Of a DNA stretch of 56,396 nt, positions 1-8,308 are shown piece after piece. The translations under genes and the position numbers were made by a program. This DNA is from Porticoccaceae bacterium UBA1989 (GTDB lineage Bacteria; Pseudomonadota; Gammaproteobacteria; Pseudomonadales; Porticoccaceae), in the NCBI GenBank assembly GCA_002335945.1, contig DDDD01000043.1, forward strand, positions 1 through 56,396. The letters run 5' to 3'. Within the stretch, counting starts at the first letter, position 1, and each line of letters begins with the position of its first letter. The notes beneath the pieces are model-generated. The model was given only the letters and a program-made list of their open reading frames with translations. It was not told the origin of the DNA and made no database searches.

Positions 1-125
1 GGGTGCTGCTGGTCTGTTTGAAGTGCTTTAATTTTGAATTCTTGAATTAGAATTTTTTAGTCAAAAGTACGGTAGTAAATGTTAGAAAACGTCATCGGTT
101 CATTTTAGAGTCGGTGGCGTTCAGA

Positions 126-273
126 CACAGGGATTCCCTTATAAAACACGCTGTAAATAGGGCCGCTATCGGCATCCATGCCTCACGCGACACTCGCACA
201 TCCTTGTGCAGCGTCCATGTAAGCTCAGATGCCGCGTCCATGCGGCATATGGTTTTATAAGGGAATCCCTGTG
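126..273. repeat. Palindromic intergenic element with 22-bp perfect terminal inverted repeats
   Basis: The arms at 126-147 and 252-273 are exact reverse complements over 22 bp (arm begins CACAGGGATTCCC). The 104-bp interior holds two further hairpins: 196-200 with 205-209 (GCACA/TGTGC), and 229-235 with 242-248 (ATGCCGC/GCGGCAT). The 9-mer GCGTCCATG occurs twice inside, at 211 and 234. The whole unit could fold as one long cruciform or RNA hairpin. No open reading frame is present. This organisation suits a REP/MITE-type dispersed element, but a second copy is not present in this window, so the dispersed nature is inference. Confidence 0.75.
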
Positions 274-353
274 CCTAAACTTAAAGCTTACCTTTGCGAT
301 ACTTAACTGTTTTTTTTAAAGAATAGAGCACAAATGGTGATGCTAAGTTGGGT

Positions 354-447
354 GTGAAAGTTGCTGAGGAGGACCGTGAGCAGCAGGGATGCTGCTCCAG
401 AGCGTACGCGGATGTATTTACAGCCTGTCCCCCTCAGCAGCTTTTAC
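354..447. repeat. Second palindromic intergenic element with imperfect 21-bp inverted repeats
   Basis: Arms at 354-374 and 427-447 are inverted repeats matching at 18 of 21 positions (core TTGCTGAGG / CCTCAGCAG). An inner perfect 8-bp hairpin lies at 378-385 and 390-397 (GAGCAGCA/TGCTGCTC, loop GGGA). It differs in sequence from the element at 126-273, so these are two kinds of element side by side, about 60 bp before the alkyl-sulfatase gene. It is probably a REP-like element. It could also act as a transcription or mRNA-stability element for the gene downstream, but there is no T-run after it. Confidence 0.65.
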
Positions 448-507
448 AGCCAACGTGACCAAACTCCCTCCATGCGATAACAATAAGAAAGTAAAGGCGA
501 GCCTGAC

Positions 508-2487
508 ATGAACAAAACTCTTAGCCGAAAAGTAGTCCTTTCCTTAACAGCGCTATTTTTAGTGAGTGGGTGCGATCAGTCGCAACAGGCATCGCCAACC
601 GTTAAATCGGAAGCAAGCAAATTCACCATAGCCGCCAATCAAAAATTCGCTGATAACCTAGATCTTGATCATCAGCAAGACTTTGAAGATGCAAGACGCG
701 GAATGGTTGCTGAAGCACCCAACGACTCGGTGACTGCTGCCAGTGGCATACAAATATGGGATGGGGCTGCCTATGATTTTATTCAGGGTGAAGCGCCAGA
801 CACCGTTAACCCGAGTCTGTGGCGTCAGGCCAAATTAAATAATATTCGTGGACTGTTTAAAGTCGACGAAGGTATCTATCAGCTGCGCGGTTTTGATCTT
901 GCCAACAGTACATTGATCAAAAGTGACAATGGCTGGATTCTGGTTGATCCGTTGACCACCTTGGAAACCACAAAGTCTGCCATGGACTTTGCAGAACTGC
1001 ATCTGGGCAAGATTAATGTAACCGGTGTTATTTTTACCCATAGCCATGTGGATCATTTTGGTGGTGTGTTGGCGCTCATTAATGCGCAGGAAGCAGTGGC
1101 CAAGAATGTGCCAATTATTGCCCCAGTTGGATTTATGGCCGAGGCCACCAGCGAAAATATTATCGCCGGTCCTACTATGACTCGCCGTGGCAGTTATATG
1201 TTTGGCGATCTGCTCGAGCGGTCAGCGACTGGCCATGTGGATGCGGGTTTGGGTAAGCAGGTTATCTTTGGCAGTATTTCAATCCTTCCCCCCACCATAG
1301 TTATTGATCAGCCTGAAAGCAGGATGGTTGTGGATGGTGTTGAGTTTGATTTTTACAATATGCCGGGTACTGAAGCGCCTGCAGAACTTACATTTTATCT
1401 TCCTAAATGGAAGGCATTCTGTGGGGCCGAAATTCTGAGCCATGTCATGCACAACGTGCTGACCTTGCGGGGCGCGAAGGTTCGCGATGCATTGTTGTGG
1501 AGTGATTATATTGGTCAATCTATTGATCGGTTAGATGAAGTTGAGGTTTTCTTTAACAGTCATCACTGGCCGACCTGGGGACACGACCGCATTATTACCC
1601 AGATGCAACAGCAGCAAGATATGTACAAGTTTACCCACGACCAGACATTGCGTCTGGCCAATATTGGTTACACCCCAAAGGAAATTGCCGAGCGCATAAA
1701 GCTGCCAGAAAGCCTGGCGGGTAATTTTCATCTTCGCGGCTATTACGGCACATTGAGCCATAACAGCAAGGCGGTTTATCAGCATTATTTTGGTTGGTAT
1801 GAGGGTAACCCAGCGCAGCTTAATCCATTGCCGCCGGTTGAGTCTTCGGTGCGTTACGTTGAGTTTATGGGTGGTGCGGACGCAGTTCTTGAGAAGGCGG
1901 CTGTCTATTTAGAGAATGGCGAATATCGCTGGATTGGCGAAGTTCTTAACCATGTGGTTTTTGCCGAGCCGGATAATATGAAGGCGCGAAATATGTTGGC
2001 CGAGGCCTATCGTCAGATGGGTTATCAGGCTGAGTCTGGTCCCTGGAGAGATATTTATTTATCCGGTGCTCAAGAACTTTCTAAGGGTAAGGCAGAAGAA
2101 GGGTTTACTAAACTAGGCTCTCGTGAATTTATTTTACAGGTGCCATTGATTGAGTTTATGAAGGTACTGTCTGTCACCTTGGACGCAGATAAAGCGGCAG
2201 GTCAGAATTTAAAAATCAATGTGCTATTCAAAGAGCTTGATCAGAATTTTGTTCTGACGATTAGAAACTCAGTAATGCACTATTCTGAATTGCCCTATGA
2301 TAGAAGTGCCGATGCCAGCGTTGTTCTTACCCGTGAACTGTTCTTTCAAATTCTGATGAAGCAGATAGGTATTGCTGATCTATTGACCTCCGATGACTTA
2401 GAGGTGGAGGGCAGTGCATTAAAACTTATCAAGTTTTTCTCGCTGTTGGGAGAGTCGAATGACAACTTTAATATTGTTCTTCCGTAA
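508..2487 (+). CDS. Alkyl sulfatase, metallo-beta-lactamase fold lipoprotein (SdsA family)
   Basis: 659 aa. SdsA-type enzymes hydrolyse primary alkyl sulfates such as dodecyl sulfate to the alcohol plus sulfate. Residues 1-22 are a lipoprotein signal with lipobox LVSG/C22. Asp at +2 (D23) would signal inner-membrane retention under the E. coli rule. The metallo-beta-lactamase domain covers about 115-380 and carries the zinc motif H178-x-H180-x-D182-H183. An alkyl-sulfatase dimerisation region follows (about 390-520), then an SCP2-like C-terminal domain (about 535-659) that binds the alkyl chain in the family. Length and domain order match SdsA1. The ATG start is preceded by a weak GGCGAG. The gene stands alone behind two palindromic elements, and an acyl-CoA ligase follows after 172 bp. 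The lipid-anchored form differs from secreted SdsA1. Substrate is not provable from sequence. Confidence 0.88.
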   Translation: MNKTLSRKVVLSLTALFLVSGCDQSQQASPTVKSEASKFTIAANQKFADNLDLDHQQDFEDARRGMVAEAPNDSVTAASGIQIWDGAAYDFIQGEAPDTVNPSLWRQAKLNNIRGLFKVDEGIYQLRGFDLANSTLIKSDNGWILVDPLTTLETTKSAMDFAELHLGKINVTGVIFTHSHVDHFGGVLALINAQEAVAKNVPIIAPVGFMAEATSENIIAGPTMTRRGSYMFGDLLERSATGHVDAGLGKQVIFGSISILPPTIVIDQPESRMVVDGVEFDFYNMPGTEAPAELTFYLPKWKAFCGAEILSHVMHNVLTLRGAKVRDALLWSDYIGQSIDRLDEVEVFFNSHHWPTWGHDRIITQMQQQQDMYKFTHDQTLRLANIGYTPKEIAERIKLPESLAGNFHLRGYYGTLSHNSKAVYQHYFGWYEGNPAQLNPLPPVESSVRYVEFMGGADAVLEKAAVYLENGEYRWIGEVLNHVVFAEPDNMKARNMLAEAYRQMGYQAESGPWRDIYLSGAQELSKGKAEEGFTKLGSREFILQVPLIEFMKVLSVTLDADKAAGQNLKINVLFKELDQNFVLTIRNSVMHYSELPYDRSADASVVLTRELFFQILMKQIGIADLLTSDDLEVEGSALKLIKFFSLLGESNDNFNIVLP

Positions 2488-2518
2488 ACATTGGGCACAG
2501 CATGAATGTTATTGAAAC

Positions 2519-2557
2519 GCGAATGAAAAGAGCTAATGAAAAGCGCTAATGAAAAGC
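2519..2557 (+). repeat. Three tandem 13-bp repeats
   Basis: The unit GCTAATGAAAAGC occurs perfectly at 2532-2544 and 2545-2557. A third, diverged copy (two mismatches) lies just before them at 2519-2531. The array sits in the 172-bp gap between the alkyl-sulfatase and acyl-CoA ligase genes and has no obvious protein-coding role. It looks like slippage-driven expansion. Confidence 0.8.
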
Positions 2558-2659
2558 TCCAAAGGTATTTCTAGGGCAATAAGATAGCAGTCTGATTTAG
2601 TTCGAGCTGTTAGGTTAACGAATTATAAAATAATAATAAAAAATAGGAATAGACTCGAT

Positions 2660-4279
2660 ATGTCTACAACACTTTCTTCTACAAAGCTTTCTTTTGCACA
2701 ACAAAAATTAATCGAACTCAATGTCGAAGGCTATACCAGTTTGGTGGATGCCTTTGATCAATCCTGTGCTGAGTTTTCAGCAAGGCCAGCATTTCATTGC
2801 TTGGGGCAAACATTGTCCTATGCTGATATCGAAGGCTATAGTCGAAAATTCGGTGCCTTTTTGTCTGAGTGTTGCGGCTTAGTTCGTGGTGATCGTATTG
2901 CGATTCAGCTACCTAATATAAATCAGTTTCCGATAGCGGTTTGGGGTGCGCTGCGTATTGGTTTAACCGTGGTTAATACCAATCCGATGTACACCGCCCG
3001 TGAGCAGTTACACCAGTTTAATGATTCTGGCGTCAAGGCACTGGTCGTACTGAGTGACTTACTGCCGGTTACCGAACAGGTGGTACCGGACACGGGTATC
3101 GAAACTGTGATTGTGACCCATGCCATGGATATGTTGCAGGCGCAACCGCTACCACAGTCAACGCTGCCCAACCTAGTAACCTTGCCCGATGCATTGGCAT
3201 TGGGCGCCGACTTGGTTATGCCTGAGGTCACCATGAGCATGGATGATTTAGCAGTGTTGCAATACACAGGCGGTACCACCGGCCCGTCTAAGGGTGCGAT
3301 GTTAAGTCATGGTAATGTTTTCGCCGGAAGACGCATGTCCAAGCTAAGTGTTTTTGAGGAGAGCGATGACGATGAAATTTTGATCGCTCCGATGCCGCTC
3401 TACCATGTGTTTGGCTTTACTATGAATATCATCGGCGGCTTTATTGCTGGCAGCTTGTCGGTGTTGGTGCCGGATCCGAGGGATGCAGATGCCTTAGTGG
3501 CACTGATGCGACAGTATAAATTTACTAGCATGGCCAGTGTGAATACATTGCTGCAAGGGCTGATGAGTCACCCGGACTTTGACAAGATCGATTTCTCGGC
3601 AGTAAAAGGTATTATCGCTGGCGGAACGGCACTGGTTAAAGAGATTGCCGATGAGTGGTATGAGCGCACTGGCTCAAAGATTTTTGAAGGCTATGGCCTA
3701 TCGGAAACGGCGGCGGTACTGACCTGCAATAGCCCAGCTAATAGACGCCTTGGCACTGTAGGCAAGAGCATGATTGCCCAAGAGATTAAGCTGGTTGATG
3801 ATACAGGGGCCAGCGTCGGCGATGACGAGCGCGGTGAAATCTGTGTTCGCGGTGCGCAAATTATGCAAGGTTATTGGCAGCGCCCAGAGGCCACTGCAGA
3901 GGCGATTGATGCTGAAGGTTGGTTCCGTACCGGTGATGTGGGTGTGATGGGCGCTGATGGTTTCTTGAGCATTGTCGACCGTATTAAAGATATGGTTCTA
4001 GTCTCTGGCTTTAACGTTTACCCCAACGAAATTGAAGATGTGGTTTACAGCCATCCGGACATTATTGAATGTGCAGTGGTGGGTATGAAGGATGATAAAA
4101 CCGGTGAAGCGGTTAAGTTGTTTGTGGTATCAACCAATCCAGATTTAACTGAAGATGAGATGAAGGTCTTCTGTCGCGAGCAGTTGACGGCCTATAAGGT
4201 GCCTAAGGTTGTAGTGTTCTCTGATGATCTACCCAAATCGCCCGTAGGAAAGATTTTGCGCAGAGAGTTGCGTGACTAA
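2660..4279 (+). CDS. Long-chain fatty-acid/acyl-CoA ligase (AMP-forming, FadD-like)
   Basis: 539 aa. It activates a carboxylic acid to acyl-AMP and then acyl-CoA at the cytoplasmic face of the membrane. Visible ANL-superfamily motifs are the phosphate-binding loop YTGGTTGPSKG at 202-212, GYGLSETAAV near 350, WFRTGDVG near 430, DRIKDMVLVSGFNVYPNEIEDV around 445-466, and the C-terminal catalytic lysine in KSPVGKILRR near 531. The length is close to E. coli FadD (561 aa). It sits between the alkyl sulfatase and an alpha/beta hydrolase, fitting a role in activating released or oxidised fatty chains. Chain-length preference cannot be read from sequence. It could be a medium-chain ligase rather than FadD itself. 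Confidence 0.9.
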   Translation: MSTTLSSTKLSFAQQKLIELNVEGYTSLVDAFDQSCAEFSARPAFHCLGQTLSYADIEGYSRKFGAFLSECCGLVRGDRIAIQLPNINQFPIAVWGALRIGLTVVNTNPMYTAREQLHQFNDSGVKALVVLSDLLPVTEQVVPDTGIETVIVTHAMDMLQAQPLPQSTLPNLVTLPDALALGADLVMPEVTMSMDDLAVLQYTGGTTGPSKGAMLSHGNVFAGRRMSKLSVFEESDDDEILIAPMPLYHVFGFTMNIIGGFIAGSLSVLVPDPRDADALVALMRQYKFTSMASVNTLLQGLMSHPDFDKIDFSAVKGIIAGGTALVKEIADEWYERTGSKIFEGYGLSETAAVLTCNSPANRRLGTVGKSMIAQEIKLVDDTGASVGDDERGEICVRGAQIMQGYWQRPEATAEAIDAEGWFRTGDVGVMGADGFLSIVDRIKDMVLVSGFNVYPNEIEDVVYSHPDIIECAVVGMKDDKTGEAVKLFVVSTNPDLTEDEMKVFCREQLTAYKVPKVVVFSDDLPKSPVGKILRRELRD

Positions 4280-4305
4280 TTTTTAAGTAGCCCTAAAAAT
4301 AATAG

Positions 4306-5211
4306 ATGAGTAATCCTGTGAAAAAAGATCCAACTCAATACCTCCAGTCCAATGGCCTGCGCATGGCTTACGAAGAATTTGGCGATCCCGCTGATCCGGC
4401 AATACTGCTGGTGGCGGGTCTCTACAATCAGCTGGTGCGCTGGCCAGTCGCTTTCTGTGAGCTACTGGTGGCTAAGGGCTTTCGGGTCATTCGCTTTGAT
4501 AATCGGGATATTGGTCTCACCGATAAAATGGAGGGGGTTAAGGCACCGACATTTCTTCGGCTGCTGCTTAAGTATTATTTGGGCGTTCCTGTCACGGCTC
4601 CCTACAGCTTAGATGATATGGCCGCCGATACTGTGGGTGTGTTGGACGCATTAAATATTAAGCAGGCGCATGTTGTGGGCATGTCGATGGGGGGCATGAT
4701 CAGTCAGCTGGTCACGGTAAAGTATCCGGATAGAATTCTGTCTCTAACCTCCATTATGTCTACCAGCGGTGAACGGGGTAAGGGATTGGCGACGCTTAAA
4801 GTGATGTCCAGTATGGTCAAACCGGTAACCAAGGAGCGCACGGCGCTAGATAACGCTGCTGAGATTTGGCAGATGATTGGCAGTCCTGCTTATCCTATGT
4901 CCGATGAGGATGTACGATCCCTAATTAAGGCAGAGTACAAACGCTCAAGTAACCCTGCGGGTTATATGCGCCAGATTGCGGCTATTCGCACAGCGCCAGG
5001 CCGGGGGAAGTTGCTCAAAACTATTACTGCGCCGGTACTTATTATCCATGGCAACCAGGATGTACTGGTACCAGTAAGTGGCGGTATAGATACTGCTAAG
5101 CATATTGCTCATGCGCAGTTAGAGCGGTTTGAGGGTATGGGCCATACCTTGCCCGATGCGCTGTTACCAAACTTTGTGGATTTGATTGCTGCCAATGCGG
5201 CGAAAGCGTGA
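4306..5211 (+). CDS. Alpha/beta hydrolase
   Basis: 301 aa, without signal peptide, so cytoplasmic. The alpha/beta hydrolase fold shows the nucleophile elbow G125-M-S127-M-G129-G, an acid at D252 (in LIIHGNQDVLVP) and a catalytic histidine H280 (in GMGHTLPD). The sequence LVAGLYNQLVRW near 36-46 occupies the oxyanion-hole region. It starts 26 bp after the acyl-CoA ligase, so the two are probably cotranscribed. The family includes esterases, thioesterases and lipases. The neighbours favour an ester or thioester substrate of lipid origin, but the substrate is unknown. The ATG at 4306 lies after a weak ribosome-binding site. Confidence 0.85.
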   Translation: MSNPVKKDPTQYLQSNGLRMAYEEFGDPADPAILLVAGLYNQLVRWPVAFCELLVAKGFRVIRFDNRDIGLTDKMEGVKAPTFLRLLLKYYLGVPVTAPYSLDDMAADTVGVLDALNIKQAHVVGMSMGGMISQLVTVKYPDRILSLTSIMSTSGERGKGLATLKVMSSMVKPVTKERTALDNAAEIWQMIGSPAYPMSDEDVRSLIKAEYKRSSNPAGYMRQIAAIRTAPGRGKLLKTITAPVLIIHGNQDVLVPVSGGIDTAKHIAHAQLERFEGMGHTLPDALLPNFVDLIAANAAKA

Positions 5212-5330
5212 GTGTAAGCGCTGCCATATATACCATTCTAGACACCACTCTGGGGTAGGGTTATGGACTTAAGTTTGTGCTACTGTCATGGCAATATTTC
5301 TAACAGCCCATTATAAAAAAGAGGTAGCCA

Positions 5331-6707
5331 GTGGACAGTTTCGGAGCCCTAAGCCTAATACCCACCGTTGTTGTTATCAGCATTGCAGTACTCACTCATC
5401 GTCCTATTTTTGCGCTGCTGTCTGGTGTTATTGCTGGGTTACTGCTGATTAATCCAGCCACGGTCATTGGTGGTATGGCAGATCTCAGTCTTGAAATTAT
5501 GATGGATGAAACCATCGGCTGGGTAATTATGGTCTGCGGCCTGATGGGCAGCTTGATTATGCTGCTGATCCGAACCGGCGCAGCCACGTCGTTTGCTAAC
5601 AGTATGGCCGCGCGAGCAGACACCCGTAACAAGTCACTGCTTGTCACCTGGTTTTTGGGCATGGCGGTTTTTATTGATGATTACCTGAATGCCATCGCGA
5701 TTGGGTCCTCGATGAAGAAGGTTACCGATCGCTTTAAAGTCTCCCGCTCAATGCTCTCCTATGTCGTGGATTCCACTGCTGCACCTACCTGCGTGATTGT
5801 TCCCATCTCTACTTGGGCCGTCTATTTTGCCGCTGTGCTAGAAGACACTGGAAGTGCCGCAGCAGGCGAGGGCATGCGCATGTATATCTCAGGTATTCCC
5901 TATATGTTTTATGCCTGGATAGCTGTGTTGCTGGTACCTCTGGTGGCTACAGGTCGATTCCCTCTACTGGGGCCGATGAAACATGCCGAATCCATGGCTC
6001 AGCAGGGCACATTGTCGCTGGAAAAAGTGGTTGAGTTTGATGCGGGTGAAAAGGGTGGTATTAGCTCTGAAAGTAATGTCTCGCAATCTAAGAGCGATTC
6101 TAATATTTGGACTTTTTTACTGCCGCTATTATCGCTGATCGGCTTCTCCTGGTATTTCGATATTGATCTGCTGAAAGGCGTCATAGTCACGCTAGCGATC
6201 ACGGTGCCTTTTATGGTTTTTCAGGGCCTGTTGCCTTTTAAAGGGGCAATGGACGCGGTGATGGATGGTTTCAAGATTATGTTGCCACCGCTGGCGGTGG
6301 TTGTGTCGGCCTTTATGTTTAAGGCGGTCAATGATCAGCTTGGTTTACCGCAGTACGTAATTGATGGGGTTACCCCATTGATGTCACCGCTTATGCTGCC
6401 ATTGATCGCCTTTATTACCATGGCGATGGTGGCCTTCGCGACGGGTTCTTCCTGGGGTGTGTTTGCGATCGCTATTCCCATTGTTATGCCCCTCGCGGCA
6501 AGCATGGGTGTGCCCACGCCGATAATGATCGGCGCGTTGCTGTCTGCCAGCGCCTTTGGCAGCCATGCCTGCTTCTATAGTGATTCCACCGTGTTGGTGG
6601 CCCAGAGCACTGGCACTGGGGTAATGGAACACGCATTGAGTCAATTGCCCTATGCCTTGATTGCAGCGAGCGCGGCTGGGCTGCTTTTTGTTCTGGTTGG
6701 CTTATAG
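5331..6707 (+). CDS. NhaC-family Na+/H+ antiporter-like membrane transporter
   Basis: 458 aa integral membrane protein starting at GTG 5331 behind AGAGGTAG. About 10-12 hydrophobic segments run along its length. The core matches the NhaC-type Na+/H+ antiporter domain, with the characteristic FIDDYLNAIAIGSS segment near 117-130 and DSTAAPTCVIVPISTW near 147-162. A long cytoplasmic loop, rich in Ser and charged residues, lies about 220-260. Members exchange Na+ for protons, and some homologues carry organic acids or amines, so the ion or substrate is not certain. It is separated by 119 bp from the hydrolase gene and may have its own promoter. The next gene is convergent. Confidence 0.8.
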   Translation: MDSFGALSLIPTVVVISIAVLTHRPIFALLSGVIAGLLLINPATVIGGMADLSLEIMMDETIGWVIMVCGLMGSLIMLLIRTGAATSFANSMAARADTRNKSLLVTWFLGMAVFIDDYLNAIAIGSSMKKVTDRFKVSRSMLSYVVDSTAAPTCVIVPISTWAVYFAAVLEDTGSAAAGEGMRMYISGIPYMFYAWIAVLLVPLVATGRFPLLGPMKHAESMAQQGTLSLEKVVEFDAGEKGGISSESNVSQSKSDSNIWTFLLPLLSLIGFSWYFDIDLLKGVIVTLAITVPFMVFQGLLPFKGAMDAVMDGFKIMLPPLAVVVSAFMFKAVNDQLGLPQYVIDGVTPLMSPLMLPLIAFITMAMVAFATGSSWGVFAIAIPIVMPLAASMGVPTPIMIGALLSASAFGSHACFYSDSTVLVAQSTGTGVMEHALSQLPYALIAASAAGLLFVLVGL

Positions 6708-6730
6708 CGTCGGCGGTTAAAAATCAGAGC

Positions 6731-6766
6731 GAAAAAAAAGGACCTTACGAAAAAACAGTAAGGCCC
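6731..6766 (-). terminator. Rho-independent terminator of the thiolase gene
   Basis: Read on the minus strand, a stem CCTTAC/GTAAGG (6743-6748 with 6758-6763, with two more G-C pairs beyond a one-base mismatch) is followed by a run of eight Ts (plus-strand A-run 6732-6739). It lies in the gap between the convergent antiporter and thiolase genes and suits transcription ending downstream of the thiolase. Confidence 0.75.
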
Positions 6767-6809
6767 TGAGGGGGAGAAAGAGTGTCTATACGCAGCCTTA
6801 ATGCTGGCT

Positions 6810-8090
6810 TTACCTCTCGATAATAGCGGTGACTCCTTGGCCACCAGCAGCGCAGATAGAAATAAGACCTCTGCCGTCCCCTTTTTGTTCCAATGTTTTT
6901 GCCAATGTCGCAATAATTCTTGGCCCGGTTGCGGCAAAAGGATGACCCGTGGCCACACTGGAGCCTTTTACATTTAATTTGGTGCGATCGATACTGCCTA
7001 GTGCCTTATTCAAACCGAGCTTTTGCTTGCAGAAATCTTCATCTTCCCAGGCCTTCATGGTGCAGAGGGCCTGAGCAGCAAAGGCTTCGTGAAGTTCATA
7101 GAAGTCAAAATCCTGGAGGCTGATTCCCGCGCGTTTTAGCATGCGTGGTACTGCGTAGGCAGGTGCCATTAGCAGACCTTCGCTCTTGTCGCCCTGAGAG
7201 TAAAAATCAACGGCAGCGACTTCGCTAAAGGTTAGGTAAGCCATTACCGGTAAGTTGCGGGCGGTGGCCCATTCTTCACTGGCCAATAAAACCGAGGCAG
7301 CGCCATCGGTTAATGTGGTGGAGTTAGCGGCTGTTAATGAGCCGTTCTCGCGATCGAAAGCGGGCTTTAATTTGGCCAGTTTTTCTAGGGGCGTATCGCG
7401 CATGATGCCGTCCCGTTCCACGCCATTAAAGGGGCTGATCAGGTCTTCAAAGAATCCTTCATCGTAGGCTTTTAGTAGATTCTGATGGCTCTTCCAAGTG
7501 AGTTCATCCTGAGCTTCTCGGGTAATGCCCCATTGTTTGACCATTAGCTCACAGTGCTGACCCATGGACAGGCCTGTGCGAGGTTCTGCGTTTTGTGGCA
7601 GTGAAGGAAGAATAAAGCTGGGACGAAAGCGCAGCAAAGTCTTCAAACGCTGACCTGTGGTTTTAGCTCGATTCAGGTCCAGTATCATGCGGCGATAGTT
7701 TTCATTGAGCGCTATTGGCGCGTCGCTGGCGGTATCGGTACCCGCGGCGATGCCTGCATCGATCTGACCCAACGCAATTTTATTGGCCACCAAAATTGCA
7801 GCTTCTAGGCCAGTACCGCAGGCTTGTTGCACATCATAAGCTGGAGTTTCCAGTGCTAGACCTGAGTTTAATGTGGCTTCTCGTGCCAGGTTAAAGTCGC
7901 GAGAATGTTTCATTACAGCACCGGCCGCCACCTCGCCCAGACGCTCACCATCGAGATCAAAGCGCTTGACTAGGCCCTGTAATGTGGCCGACAGCATTTC
8001 CATGTTACTGGCATAGCTGTAGTCAGTATTGCTGCGCATAAATGGAATTCGGTCTCCGCCAATAATGGCAACTCTACGTATCTGGCTCAT
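6810..8090 (-). CDS. Acetyl-CoA C-acyltransferase (thiolase, FadI-like)
   Basis: 426 aa from the ATG at 8090. An in-frame ATG at 8120 would add ten residues, but family proteins begin near MSQIRRVAIIGGDRIPF. Thiolases cleave 3-ketoacyl-CoA or condense two acyl-CoAs. Catalytic residues are visible: C91 in QQACGTGLEA, H334 in HEAF, H383 in GHPFAATG and C413 in CAAGGQG. The GHPFAATG box differs from the common GHPIGASG and is typical of the FadI-like branch. The gene is monocistronic, divergent from the FabG-like reductase, and closed by a terminator. FadI normally pairs with FadJ, which is not in the window, so it may serve another acyl-CoA pathway. Confidence 0.88.
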   Translation of the reverse strand: MSQIRRVAIIGGDRIPFMRSNTDYSYASNMEMLSATLQGLVKRFDLDGERLGEVAAGAVMKHSRDFNLAREATLNSGLALETPAYDVQQACGTGLEAAILVANKIALGQIDAGIAAGTDTASDAPIALNENYRRMILDLNRAKTTGQRLKTLLRFRPSFILPSLPQNAEPRTGLSMGQHCELMVKQWGITREAQDELTWKSHQNLLKAYDEGFFEDLISPFNGVERDGIMRDTPLEKLAKLKPAFDRENGSLTAANSTTLTDGAASVLLASEEWATARNLPVMAYLTFSEVAAVDFYSQGDKSEGLLMAPAYAVPRMLKRAGISLQDFDFYELHEAFAAQALCTMKAWEDEDFCKQKLGLNKALGSIDRTKLNVKGSSVATGHPFAATGPRIIATLAKTLEQKGDGRGLISICAAGGQGVTAIIER

Positions 8091-8308
8091 AACAATGTTT
8101 CCCATATAAAAGGTGGGCATTATTGCCCATAAAAACTTTTAGTACATTAATGAATCCACAATAGCCAATCTAACTGGCCCGGACATTGGCTGGTGGTTTT
8201 TGTAGATTGGCATCTCGGCCAATGGTCTTGTAGAGTCAGGGGGTAAACTTCGCGGCCTCTGTTACGACATTAGGCATAAGACGCCAATCCAACCTCAAGG
8301 ACCCAACT

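Noticed and set aside
1..507. Possible transposon end or partial gene at the left edge
   Set aside because: No frame of useful length or transposase similarity; the palindromes explain the structure.
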